Positions 21,138 through 33,209 of a stretch of DNA of 64,000 nt are shown one piece after another. The stretch lies in NCBI GenBank assembly GCA_025266875.1, contig JALLLT010000017.1, positions 744,001-808,000 of the forward strand, written 5' to 3'. The notes beneath the pieces were generated by a model. That model was not told the DNA's origin. It did not search any database and was given only the letters and a program-made list of their open reading frames with translations. Positions within the stretch are counted from its first letter, which is position 1; each line of letters opens with the position of its first letter. This stretch comes from Fennellomyces sp. T-0311 (taxonomy: Eukaryota; Mucoromycota; Mucoromycetes; Mucorales; Lichtheimiaceae). A program made the position numbers and the translations under genes.

Positions 21138-21992
21138 CTATCGATCATGTAAAACATTAATTTGTTGCTCACCATCACTTCTCAGCAGTTTAACTTCGTT
21201 GGAATTCACCTTCTCCAGGTGATCTTGCGCTTTTGCCGATAGACGCTTCGGCTTCACAGCATGGTGGTTCTTAAAATCGTATCTAACAATATCCACACGC
21301 CTTTTTTTTGTTCCAATAGCAGCATTTTCCATCGCGATCCTCTACCTTTCATATTGATTCCTCAAAACTGCTCCACAGATTTGCCAGTAACTTCAACTGG
21401 GGCCTATTCAATGATACTAGAATTAATCACACGTGTGTATTCATGCTACCTTCTTTCTGTCCTCAGATTTCTGCAAGACCACTATTCCCGTTCGATTTCC
21501 GTCTGTGTACGAGCTGGAGCGTTGCTGTTGACTAAACGTCAGGATCTGTAGGATAATGCAATATTGACGTGATAATCTTTTATCATGTAACCAATACAAT
21601 ATTACCGCGACACGCTGTGATGTAAGTTGTAGCTAGCCTATTACATTCAGCCGCTGTAATTGAAGTTTTCTAAAGCAAAGTTATTCATAATTTCCTAATA
21701 GCAATTGAATCATCTTACCTGACGAATAAACTGGCTCAGTAGCAACTTCATCATCTTCAAAAAGTCTCCTCGTGGGAGTAAGCAGCGTAATAATATTCAT
21801 ATCAAGAACTTCAGCCATCTCGACCATGACTCTCAACAATCGATGTCTCCATGCTCTGACCAAGCGCTTCCTAGCATGACTTACAGATCTATCAAGGCCA
21901 GATGGGCCGTTCATCTCTTTCGCCTTTTTATTTAAGCTCTGTCGATCCTCGGGATCGAGGTTCTGATAGGCGGCCTTTAATTCAGTAGACAT
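21138..21992 (-). pseudogene. HMG-box-like gene relic
   Basis: The minus-strand segment 21681-21992 reads ELKAAYQNLDPEDRQSLNKK, which resembles the second half of an HMG box, then HARKRLVRAWRHRLLRVMV. A GTAAGA donor follows. A later segment, 21138-21332, reads GTKKRRVDIVRYDFKNHHAV. An acceptor (TACTAG) just before the first segment suggests a missing upstream exon. No N-terminal HMG half is visible, and I could not join the parts in one frame. Family assignment is weak. Confidence 0.25.
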
Positions 21993-22417
21993 GGCGCCTA
22001 GTACACGATCAACAATGTTGATCTTGGCTCCTCATACTATACTAATATTTTAAAAGAAAGGTCTTGCCATATCCAGTTAGATAAGCTATACCATGTTATT
22101 CTTCCTCAGTTCCTGGAAACATCATATGCGGGAGCGCGTTCGAAACTGAAACCTTTCGGCTCGCTTTTGGGTACGGTTGAGCTAGCCCAAAGTCAGGGGA
22201 TCGTTCGTAATCCATGTCGTCGTGTTCCATTTCAACAATGTCGAGATTAATGCGGGTGGTTGGAGGTAAAAATAAAGAGGTATGCGGTGTCCCTGAGCAC
22301 GCAGATACGGGAGTGGAGAAAATAAGGCCGAGCTTCAATTCAGTAACGTGGGGTGCGGATAGCGCATGATGGAGTTTCCAACGCGAGGGAATCCGTCTTT
22401 CTTTCTTTCTTTGCACA

Positions 22418-25400
22418 ATGTCAAAACGTCGACTCAGTAGCATCGACGATCAGCAAGACCATCCAAGCATGCCCTACACGATTGACCCTTCCACACCCTA
22501 TGCGTCGTATGATCTATCCACCTTTTTGTGGCAAGCGCCCTTCATTTTCGACTATACTTTTGACGACGCGGCCAAACGAGCGTTACTGCAGAAATGTTAT
22601 GCATCGTTATGGAAGAACAAGAACGAATTGATGCAACAATACTTTTTCCCTGATCGCCGAGACCTTGACGAATCGATCGATCGGTTACTGCTCCATCGCC
22701 ATCGACGTGCTCGCAATAGCGATGATTTGACAGGCGATCGGAGTACTGATCAGCAACAACAGGAGGATGCCGATATGGATAATGCACATACATACAAACG
22801 ACATCATGTCGAGCGCTGTGGTCGAGTGTTTCGTAAAGGAGAGCCGGTGTACCGGTGTAGGTGAGAGTGAACGGGCCACGTCATTTTAAAGTGTTTGTGA
22901 TATAACCCTCAATCCTCTCTCTCTCTCCCCTTAAACAACAGAAACTGTGGACTGGATGGCACCTGCGTGCTTTGCTCAAGATGCTTTCATGCCAGCAACC
23001 ACGAGAACCATACGGTGTTCGTGTCCATCAGCCCGGGATCAGGTGGATGTTGCGACTGCGGCGATGCGGAAGCATGGAAAGTCCCGCTCGAATGCGACAT
23101 TCACAGTTCGCGAACCGCCTATTCGCCAGGACAAAAGTCAGCATCGGCCAAAGCCATGGCCAAGCACGTGCGCAAGTGCCTGACCACAGTGCTTGACTTT
23201 ATCCTATGCGTGTTTTCATTGGCGTCCGAAGAAATCGCACTGCCGCAAACCAACGACGAAATCCTCCAGTGGGGCCGGAACGAATGCGTCATCTTTCGCC
23301 GAATGAAAGTGCCAGCGCGGACCGGGTTGGATAAAAAACGAAAGCAGCGGGCGCAACAGTCGAACGAAGACGACATGGATATGGACAAGGAGAATCAAGA
23401 AGAAGCGGTTGGGGCAAAGGTCGAGGACGACCTTCTCTACGCCTGCATTGCCTGGAACGACGAGACGCATTCGCTCAAAGATGTCTGCGAATCGGTCATG
23501 CGAGCCATACCCTGCGACTACGAGCGTGCGCGTCGCATTGTCGAAACGATCCAGACGCAAGGCCGAGAGGTGTTGGGTACATCGACCAATTTGGATGAAC
23601 TCAGATCCATGGCAGCGCCCCTGACCAATATTGGCGTCGGTGTCACAATCAAGGCTGCGCGAGACGTGTTTCGCGAACAGGTATGCGCCGTACTGATCGA
23701 TTGGCTCCGCGAACTGGCGAAAAGTCCGTTCCCGCTCAATCAGAACGGTACCATTCGCACCATCCTCTGCGAAGAATTCTGCGATTGTTGGGAATTGCCC
23801 CGGCCTTTGGCTATCTTGACCACCGGATCGCCGCCTGTGCGTCTCTTGTCCGAGGACGAGGAGGATGATATCGAGGAGTACAATATCGCCAGCGATGATA
23901 CAATGATGAACGGGTCCGGGTCCGAGCAAGGTGAAATGCCGCCGCAGGAGGACGACGAAGAGGAGGATATCGAGATGGACGAGCCCGATGAAACGGCAGA
24001 TATCGTGGTGCCTGTCATTGAACATATTGATCCCGACAATTACCCCATCATCTATCAGAATCAAAACGATATCGCAAGCATCGAGTGGGACCCGGCTCCC
24101 ATGGTCAAGGATCATCGACGGCTGGCACACGAAGAGCAGAACTTTGCAGCGTCGCTCGACATGCCTCGTCAACAGATCCACGTCCGGGAAATGAATGAGA
24201 CCCGCGCCTTGGCCTTGGCCGTCCAGCGTGAGTTTGAGAAGAAGCGACGGCTCGATTACTTTCTGCTGTACGATCTCCGTGTATGGAAGGAGGTGCGGAT
24301 ATCGTTGCGCGAACTGTACATCATGACGCTTGGATCCAACCCCGTCTTCAAGAAACGATTCGGTAAGCCATTCTTCTTCATTATATACATATATATTGCG
24401 TGACAATGGACTGTAACACGGAGAGCCAACTAGGCAAACGACTGGTGCGCAATTATGCACGATTGGCGGATGCGTTTCTGTTCCGAGACCGAGAGCCGGA
24501 AAGCGCCATCATTCTCTTTTCAGTGCAGCTCCTCACCGTGCCATCCGTATGCAGTCTGCTCGTCAACGAATACTACTTTTTCGGCCTGATTTGCTCGACG
24601 CTCGCCGCCTTTTTCACCACCGACCAAATCTACTACTTGCCGCCCAACGAGCGAGCCGATCTCCCCACACGGCTCAGTTGCGAGTCCCGTGCCTTCCGCA
24701 CCCGTCGATACTTTAACGCCTTTCACGACCTGCGATACATCCTCAACGTCGATCTTCTAAAGCCATTGCTCGCGCAGGACCCGGTCTACTTGCGCCACTA
24801 CCTGGATTTGATTTCGCTCTTCCAAGCCATGAATCCTCAGATATGTCAAAAGGACACCCACGTCGAATACGAATCCGAAGTGTGGGTCAATGCGTTCAAT
24901 GTGACTCTGCAAATCGCCAAATGTTGTCGCTCATTCTCCGACTGCTACAATGCACTGTCCACCGATACGCCCGAACAGTCCGCCCAGACCTTGGTCCGCG
25001 CTATTGCTAGGATACTAAAGGCCATTGATGCATGGGGGGTGGGTCCCACCGAAGAAGGCATGGTGCCTGCCACAACCAACGTCAACTATCATACCGTCAC
25101 CTTACCTTATCTGGGCGATCTGGAGTTGATCAAGTATGATATTTCCTCCGATCCAGTGTCGTTCCATCATCCGCTCCATTGGCTTTTGGCGGGCGTGCTA
25201 GAGTCGGCCGGCTGGTTGACTGATGAAGTTCTGCGACAGGCCGGTTGGTCTTCTGGTCTTGCCAATGCCGTCACCATGTTCAACGCTTCGGATAAAAAGA
25301 TGTTGCCGCGTATTTTGGATTTCCCGATTCGTACCTTGGCATTTTCATCGCAGATCAGAGCCGGCGTGTGGGTCAGAAACGGCTATAACATTCGCAATCA

Positions 25401-28400
25401 GGTAATATGGCCCCATGCGCCCTTTATATCCAAAAAAAAGACTAACCCGCTGGCTCATATTAGGTGCACCATTATCGCGACATATCGCTTCGAGAGGCCA
25501 CCTACGACAGCGACATTTTCCTTTTACAGTTCGCGTTCGTAACGATGGATCCCAGCTACGTCCTGGCAACGCTGATGGATCGATTCGACTTGACTGCATG
25601 GTTCGCCGGTGACACCGAACATAGTCAATACGACACTATGCAAGCGACATTCATGGTGGAAGAAATCCTCTATCTCCTCATTCTCTGCGTATCCGAACGA
25701 ACCAACGCAACACACAAATCCATCCAAGACAAGATCCGACGCGAAATCATCCATCATCTGTGTCTCGGAAGCACGGTCTACTCTGAACTCGTCAAGCGCG
25801 TTCCCGAACGACTGACCGAACACAACGACTTTGACGGAATCCTCAACGAGGTTGCCATTTTCAAGGCGCCGGTCAGTTTGAACGATTCCGGCCGTTATGA
25901 ACTACGCGAGCAATACTACGACAATGTAGATCCTTACTTTTGGCATTTCAGTCGCAACAATCGCGGTGAAGCCGAACTTGTGCTCAAGAACCGATGGAAA
26001 AAGGAGAATCCAGACAAGGATGAGAGCGCCTTTTTTGTCTTGCCGAAACCCTTTGAATGGGTGCAAGGCCCTTTCCAAGGATTGGAGCGTCTGCTCAGCT
26101 CACCCGTCCTTGTGCAAATGATCATTTACACGCTGCACAATATCCGACGCACCCGAGAGAGCCACAAGAGCGATACCGTGCTTGATGAAGTTATGTATTT
26201 GATCCTGTTGGCCATGTCAGTCGAAGACCCAAGCGAGTTTTGTCAGTATGCCACGGGCCGCGTATTCACCTTCGAGTCACCCGACGATGCCAGTGAGCAG
26301 GAAATGAGCTTGTTCCAAGTGCTGGTTCAGTATCGCAACGACGAGCACTACAAGGAAACGCATGTGCGCATCGATTGGATTCTTGAGCAAATGAAGACGC
26401 GCGGCGGCGAACTGGCACAGGCAGCCATCAAGGAGTACCTGGATGCGAGCCAAAAGCACGAACCGGCGTCCGAAGCAAGTACGCAAGAGTTATCCGAGGC
26501 AGAGCGCAAGAAGAAAGCAGCCAAGGAGCGACAGCAGAAAATCATGGCCATGTTTGCGCAAGCCCAATCGGCGTTCATGGAACAAAACGAAGATCTTTAC
26601 GACGAAGAGGAAGAAGAACAAAACGAACCAGAGGAAATCAATACGGATGAAACACAGGTGGCCTCAGAGCAAAGAGTATGTGCGTATCCGACCGGCACAT
26701 GCATCGTCTGTCAAGAAGATGTGAACGAACGCTCGCTTCCGTACGGAATGCTTGTTCTGATCCAAATATCCAACATTCTGCGCGAGACCCAGATGGACAA
26801 CGCAGCCACGTTCAATGATATGGCTAATATGGGTCCAAGTCTGAATCGCGATTGGCCTGATCCCCAAGTGCCCAGCGGCGACAAGGATGAATCGTGTGGC
26901 AGTTTCCCATCTGACCACCACAAGGCCGGCCTTTGCGCAACCACATGTGGCCACTTGATGCATATGAAGTGTTTTGACGCCTATTGCACGTCCATCGAAC
27001 AACGACACACCGCTCAACTCACACGCAACCATCCGGAAAATCGTCTTCGCAAGGAATTCACCTGTCCCTTGTGCAAGTCGCTCGGCAATGTTCTGATGCC
27101 CATCTTGTGGAAAGGCAAGGCCGAATCATACCCCTCGGTACTCGCCAATGCAGACGAAGAATCGTACAACCATTTCCTTCAAGCCGATATTCATTTGACA
27201 GCCGAGAAGCTCCAGTACGCCATCAATCCCTCACAACCACCGGGATACGGTGTTTGGAGTGCAGGTGGGGATATGCTGTTTGCGCCACGGCTCCCTTCTC
27301 TGCGCGGCGACAACAGCAGTTCGGGCGACAAGATACCAGGATTCTCCACGCTGCTTGGCCTTGCCGCGAACGAACAACAACAGCAACGACAAAACCGTCT
27401 CGGCCCTCCAGAAATGCTCTTCCGCTCTGCTGTGGGTGTGATCCCAGCAATCAGTTCGGCGTATACCCGGTTATTTGATGTCATGTCTGCCATTCTCGAC
27501 ATTTGCGGCTCTGAGGCAACGCGCAGTTTGTCAACTAGCATCAAGAATGTCGACACACTGTGGGGCGTTTTGGGATACACCATCACTGCCATTGAAATAT
27601 CCACGCGAGGCAATGCCGCAAGCACCACGCTGTTCGATCAAATACCTAGTCAGGCACAGATGCTGTTGCGTGTGTTGAGTGACACGGTGATTGCCTACGC
27701 GAGTCTCATGTGTCAGAGCGATCAGCCGCATTCAGGTTCACGGCTATTCAACATTCCACCTGTATCGCATGACAGCAGCATCATGGTACAAGTACATACC
27801 GTTGCTGTTCAACGCATGCTTCAGCTGTTTGCGTCAGACACCGTGACAACAACCAACCAACAAGCAGCAGCTGCTCCGGATACCCGTCTCTATGACAACG
27901 CACCGCTGCTAACCGACGATCCATTCATGATCTTGTCCGAACTCTCGGTCCATCTCGTCCAAGTCACCAAGACAGATATTTATCCCTTCATGCGTGTGCT
28001 CCTGCTAGCCGAATTGACCAAGGCAGCCGTGGGTCTGCTGCAAGAAAGCCAAGTGCCGTATCCGGAACATCACCACGTTCCTACGGAAGATGCGGTTGCG
28101 GCGAGAGAGTTTGGTGCCTTGGTCGCAAGCAAGATCAACAGTCAGACACCCATTGGACCTCAGTTTGACAAGCTGTTGAAATCGTTTGCCTTGCCGTTCT
28201 TGCGTCGCACGCTGATTTTGTTGGTTGCCCGGTTTGGACTGATTGTGGACAACACAACAGACGACCAAGAGAACGAGTTTGACCAGCTGTTGCGTCTGTT
28301 GCATCTGCCAAGCTTGGCGACCTTGTTGCGCCATCAGGATACCGAGCAGATGGTGACGGGTTGGTGCAGTCAATTGGCCAAGGAAGCCGAGCGACGTGGA

Positions 28401-28948
28401 GAGCCGCAAAAGATTACGTTGGACTTGCCAACGCCACTTTCTCTGATACGATTGCCCACTCGATTGGATGCCTTGATGGATGAAAGTATGCGGCACGTAT
28501 GCGCGCGGTGCCAAACAGTACCGACGGATCCAGCCGTGTGTTTGCTGTGTGGTACGTTCGTGTGTGCTCAAAGCTTCTGCTGTTCCGAAGGCGAAGAAGG
28601 TGAATGCAATCTGCACATGTTAGAGTAAGTCTTTATTGTTTCTGCTGAGGGTGTCAAACTCATGTGTATATATATCCATGCAGGTGTGGCGGCGAGATTG
28701 GTCTCTACTTGCTGATCAAGCGCTGCTCCCTTTTGGTCCTACACAACGAGAATGGGTGGTTCATGCAAGCACCGTACCTGGATGCACACGGTGAGGTGGA
28801 CGAGGGATTAAGACGGGGCCGGCCGCAGTTCCTCAACGCGAAACGGTACGCGGACACACGCAAATTGTGGCTACAACATGGGATTCCGGCATACGTAGCA
28901 CGGCAAATTGAAGCATCATATGATGTGGGTGGCTGGACTACACTGTAA
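22418..28948 (+). CDS. UBR1: E3 ubiquitin ligase of the N-degron pathway
   Basis: Recognises destabilising N-terminal residues and ubiquitinates the proteins with an E2, leading to proteasomal degradation. Five exons: 22418-22860, 22942-24362, 24434-25401, 25464-28624, 28684-28948; 6258 nt, 2085 residues, close to yeast Ubr1 (1950). The UBR box (type-1 N-degron pocket) spans about residues 132-200, from CGRVFRKGEPVYRCRNCG to CDCGDAEAW. A ClpS-like type-2 pocket lies near 320-370 (YACIAWNDETHSLKDV). Acidic and Met-rich linkers follow (about 450-540). The Cys/His RING (about 1355-1477) starts CIVCQEDV, contains CGHLMHMKCFDAYC and ends CPLCKS. The C-terminal cap has CARCQTVPTDPAVCLLCG and ends GGWTTL. 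A pyrimidine-rich tract precedes the start ATG. Confidence 0.95.
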
Positions 28949-29109
28949 AATAAATTGATATTTGTCTACTACATATCTACTACATCGCCTAATGAATTTT
29001 TGCAAACCAACGGATAAAAAAAAAGAAAAACAAGGAAACTATAAAGTAAAAAAGAAAAGATGTATATGACATGTGTAATGGTAGAGAGGGGTTAAGGGAA
29101 GTGGGTAAC

Positions 29110-32100
29110 TCAGTAGAGTGCCGATTCGCTAGACACTTTGGTCATCAGGGTCGGGGAGCAGCCATTACTTGACGCAGTCGAATGGCCGTTCGCTTGAGGT
29201 TTCTTTTCTACAAAAGCCGACGAGAAGGGCGCAAGGGCATCGAGGGCATGATGGATTCGTTTGGTGAGACGAGCAACACACTTGTCCGCCAGCACGATTT
29301 CCCAAGCAAACTCGACGCCGTACATCAACTTGATGGCGTAGGCGATGTGTTGAGCCTCCGTTTCGCCCATGCCAATGTACTCGTCGACGGGGGTAACGGG
29401 CATGCGTTCCGGGTCATTGCCAAGGACGTTCTGGATCAAACGAAGCATGCAGCGTTGCACGGCATCAATGTCCTGCACAGATGGTGCCTTGGGTGCCACA
29501 ATTTCGAACGCAGCACTGCGTGCCATCACATTGTGCTTGCCATCGTGATGGAAACGGAATTCATAGGTTCCTGTTTTCCATGGCAATTGAGCACCCTTGA
29601 ACACCAATTTGCCTTCCGTAACACCTTCCTTGGCTTCAGTCCATTGCCAAAGTCCGCGAGAACTGATGTTTGTAATGTGTCGATGCTTGTTGGCCGTGAC
29701 CTTGTAAACACCAATCCAGTCGCGTGCACTGTGGTTCTCGGGCGCCGTCCATGCCAATTGGATCGGTTGGCCGAGAGAGATGCCGCCCTTGACGTTGACA
29801 TTGACAGAGTAACGGCTGAGATCGTATGTGCCAATGTTGTTATCGACCAAAGGATGAATGAGACGCGAACGAGAGGTTTCCAACAAGGTCTTGGTTTCCT
29901 CCAAAACTTCTTGCAATTTGGGACGAGCAGTTTCAAACATGTCGCCCACGGCACCAGCAGTTTCCTCGGCCGTCTTTTCCACCTTTTCCACCATTTCCTT
30001 CACAATGCGTTCGACGTTCTTGGTCGTGTTGACGGCGGCTTGCAATTCGGCAGTTTCACGAATCAACTTGCTGACTTCTTGTTGGAACTTGTCCGGCAAG
30101 GCGTTGGGAAGAGCAATGGCGGCTGACTTGAGTGTCTTTGTCAAACCGGCCTCCTTTCGGATCTGGCTGCCGTACAGCTTGCGCATATGCGGAGCCTCAA
30201 CGTAGTTCAGGAACAAAAAGTTGGAGATTTGAGAAAACAGAGCGAGCACATAGATTGCCCAGCTGTTGGCCATCAGTGTCATGCCCCAGAAAGCAGCATG
30301 GCCGACAATCTTTTCGGGGTTGTTGAGGTATCGATAAATGCCAGTATACAACAAGGTGGATTGCTGGTCGTCAATGAAGAAATCGCCATAGAACCTGAAC
30401 CACAATTTCCCATTGAGCTATTCCACTTTGCAACTGTCATACCAAAGAAACTTACCAGCCATAATCACCCAGTACTTCATAGATCGAGACTGACGTCCAG
30501 ATATGCAGCGAAATGAAACCCAAGCCCAGCGTGTGTCGCAACAACGTGGTGCCATAAGTCCAATTGTTGGGCAACGAGTACATTTCCCAGCAGGCGACAA
30601 AGAAGGTAATGTAAGTCATACACAGCGACAGGTTGTAAATGCTCTTCCAGTTGGCGAAAGCCTGCTCGACACCGCCACCCCACTTGACAAAGTGACGCGT
30701 GAAAAACTTGTTCTTGGACTGGGCACGCAACAGACCGCCCAAGCCGTACGAATGGAAAATGCGCCAGAACACCGCTTGACCGATGGCGAAGGTGACGCCC
30801 GCCTTGCCGCCAATCACAAAGGGTGTGAGAACCGAGTAGATCATCAATGCAGCCGAAGCAAGATCCGTCGAACGACACAAGTCAAAGTTCTTGAACACAA
30901 TCAGGTCCCGACGGAAATAGTACGAGTAAAAGTCGCGCGTGGCATCCTTATCCAGCGTCGAGTTGATATCGTGGGCATCTTCGTCGGATGTGGCAGGAAC
31001 ACCCGCGACAGGCTGGCGTTTGGGAAGCGTGGGTGGGTTGTAGGTCTTGTCGATGTCTTTTGGGGGGCCAATAAGCACATGATGCAACGCATTTCAATAA
31101 ATAACAAAACTTACGAGGCGTCTCGACATAGACAAGGAACGCAAACTGCAAGGCATGGGCGGCGATGCTGACAAACAGAACGGTGTAGCTTGCGCTCATG
31201 AGCGACAAGCCATAGTAGCCGATGTAGCCAACGGAGTACATTGGATGAGGCGCCATTTCAAATACACCGTCAAAAGTCAGGGACTGTTCGATCAAGAAGA
31301 AGAAATCGCCCCAGTCTGTTAAGCACAAGTGATTAGCGTTTCACTCAATACACGCGTCATACTCATCTCCCTACGTACACCAAGCAAAGTCCTTCACAAC
31401 ACGCTGGGCGTCGAGCTTGACCCAGATGTTGAATAGGATCAAGAACAGGCCACCAAAGTAACGCATCGTGTCGCCCATGAAAAACGAGGTCTGAGGAGAG
31501 GTATTGAACCACGACAAGGCAAAGCAAATGTACGACGTAAAGTCGTTCATCAGGATCAAGTCGACCAGCTGGCGATAGAGCAGCCATGTGTTATACTCAA
31601 GCGGAGCGGTCTGCAGCAAAAAAATAGAGAGAGAGTTTGAGTTGACCCCACTCCTTCATGATCGGACATTCAAGAAGAAAAAACTCACCGCAAAGTCGTA
31701 ATCGTCGCCCATCTTCATACTCAACTGCACCTGAAGCCATCGATACAGCTTGGGATTGGCTTCTTTGTCAAAGATCTTGTAATGCGTCGCCAGTCGCACC
31801 AGACCCTTGCTGTCGCTCTGGTACTTGAGCAACGCACCCAACCCGGCATTGTACGCCAATCGCCAGAACATAAAGATAAAGATGAACAGCGGCTGTTTGA
31901 ACCACGACGGCAGGACAAAGTACAGGCCAATCTCGATGGCCATGGCGCCCAGCGTAAGGATATCAAAGAAACTCTTCTTTTCCTTGGGGTTCAAAAGTGC
32001 TGTCACCATGTCACGCGTGGCAGGCACACGGAACACTAAGCGCATAAACGCCCGTCATTACACCGCCGCGTTATCCAATCGAGCATATGCCCACTTACCT

Positions 32101-32252
32101 TTGCCGTCAGGTGTTTTGCCGTATGAAAAGCGCGTCGTCTTGTTCAGGTCTAAATCCACCGACGACGATGACGCCGAGGACATTCCCGATAACCGTCTTG
32201 ACTTTTCCTCCTCAGAAGACGCCGTGTTGCGGTGTCGTATCTCCGTACTCAT
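29110..32252 (-). CDS. CHO2: Phosphatidylethanolamine N-methyltransferase
   Basis: Catalyses the first methylation of phosphatidylethanolamine toward phosphatidylcholine, in the ER membrane, with S-adenosylmethionine. Six exons: 32099-32252, 31689-32035, 31379-31610, 31115-31315, 30456-31056, 29110-30394; 2820 nt, 939 residues (yeast Cho2: 869). Many hydrophobic segments are visible. The family blocks [14 protein letters not shown] and [16 protein letters not shown] are present, and a second, similar half starts [12 protein letters not shown]. The soluble C-terminal third has a beta-sandwich-like stretch ([18 protein letters not shown]). Intron 4 starts at a GTAAGT and must end at CCAAAAG, giving [13 protein letters not shown]; no AG occurs earlier. 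Convergent with UBR1, 161 bp between stops. Confidence 0.93.
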
Positions 32253-33209
32253 GTTTTTTTTTAGTTTATAATTTTAATTTCGCAATGAGAGAGATCTGGT
32301 TGAACAGAGCGGAAGAAGAGTAATCAGAAAAAAGGCGGCGCCCGCAAGTACCGAAGGTTCCAGTTGTTACACAGAACCAGGGCTGGACTCACGTGAAATC
32401 TCCACTGTGGATGTCCGCACCGTTTTACGAAACGAGAAGGGTTTCAAAGAGACTCCGAACGATGGGGTTGCGCCAAGTGGTGCTCGAACCTTCTTTGCCT
32501 ATTTTCAACTTGCGCGGGTTGCATGAGGGGGTGCTTTCTCCATTGTTTTGCTTTCAAATTGACAGCTGAACGAGCATGGCAAATCACATGTCGACAATGT
32601 TTTTTCTGCAAACATACCACCTTTGAAAAAGAAAACGTGATTACGAAATCATAAACTCTATTGCGCCTATGATCGATGGACCCGTGGTCGGTTGCCTGGT
32701 GGTGCCTCACCCCATCGCAATCCACCTCCTTCCCCATCCTTCTCGCGTCAAAAGAATAAGGTGACGAACAAAAATGCGTCCACCTGTCTCGATTTAGTCG
32801 TGGAGCGATCCATTGGGCAGTCTGGTGCGACGAGATGAATAATATTCAACGTGCCGGTCGCAACGCGCTTGAAAATGGGCATCCACTATCGAATGATGAT
32901 GCGTTGCAGTGGATAGCATCCCAGGTTTAAAGACGAGCTGCATAACTGCTAAACTGCCTTGCTCCCCGTAACATTGCGGCTCTTGTGCTACCATGCAATT
33001 GCGGCACCCTTGGACACCATCCACACCCAGAGCCCAGAAACCTGTCATAGGCCAAACGAGTTCATATCATCTATGTAGACAGCATTGGTTAGCTGGATCA
33101 AAAAGACACTGATAAATTTGGAACTGTATGCAGCTGTTACACCATAAACTAAGCCACGGTGAGCGTGATAAGCTTCATACGTATCTTCCCGCACCGCCCA
33201 ACATTTACA
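32253..33209. other. Divergent promoter region, CHO2 / zinc-ribbon gene
   Basis: Almost 1 kb between two divergent start codons. It should carry both promoters. I see no coding exon, RNA gene or repeat in it. Confidence 0.5.

Noticed and set aside
22096..22443. Minus-strand open frame overlapping the UBR1 start
   Set aside because: It runs through the UBR1 leader and first codons on the opposite strand, and no splice link to the HMG-like relic could be found.
23216..24460. Long minus-strand open frame (414 codons) opposite UBR1
   Set aside because: It is antisense to a UBR1 exon that has clear domains and correct splice phase, and its translation shows no domain. It is a shadow of the coding strand.
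29182..30126. Plus-strand open frame (314 codons) opposite CHO2
   Set aside because: It lies entirely within the last CHO2 exon on the other strand and has no recognisable motif.
31056..31115. CHO2 exon beginning with [10 protein letters not shown]
   Set aside because: That would need an acceptor between the GTAAGT donor and 31078, and no AG occurs there. The next AG gives [13 protein letters not shown], which fits the family better.
32452..32500. tRNA-like GGTTCGAGC on the minus strand
   Set aside because: It resembles a B box, but no A box, acceptor stem or cloverleaf can be drawn around it.
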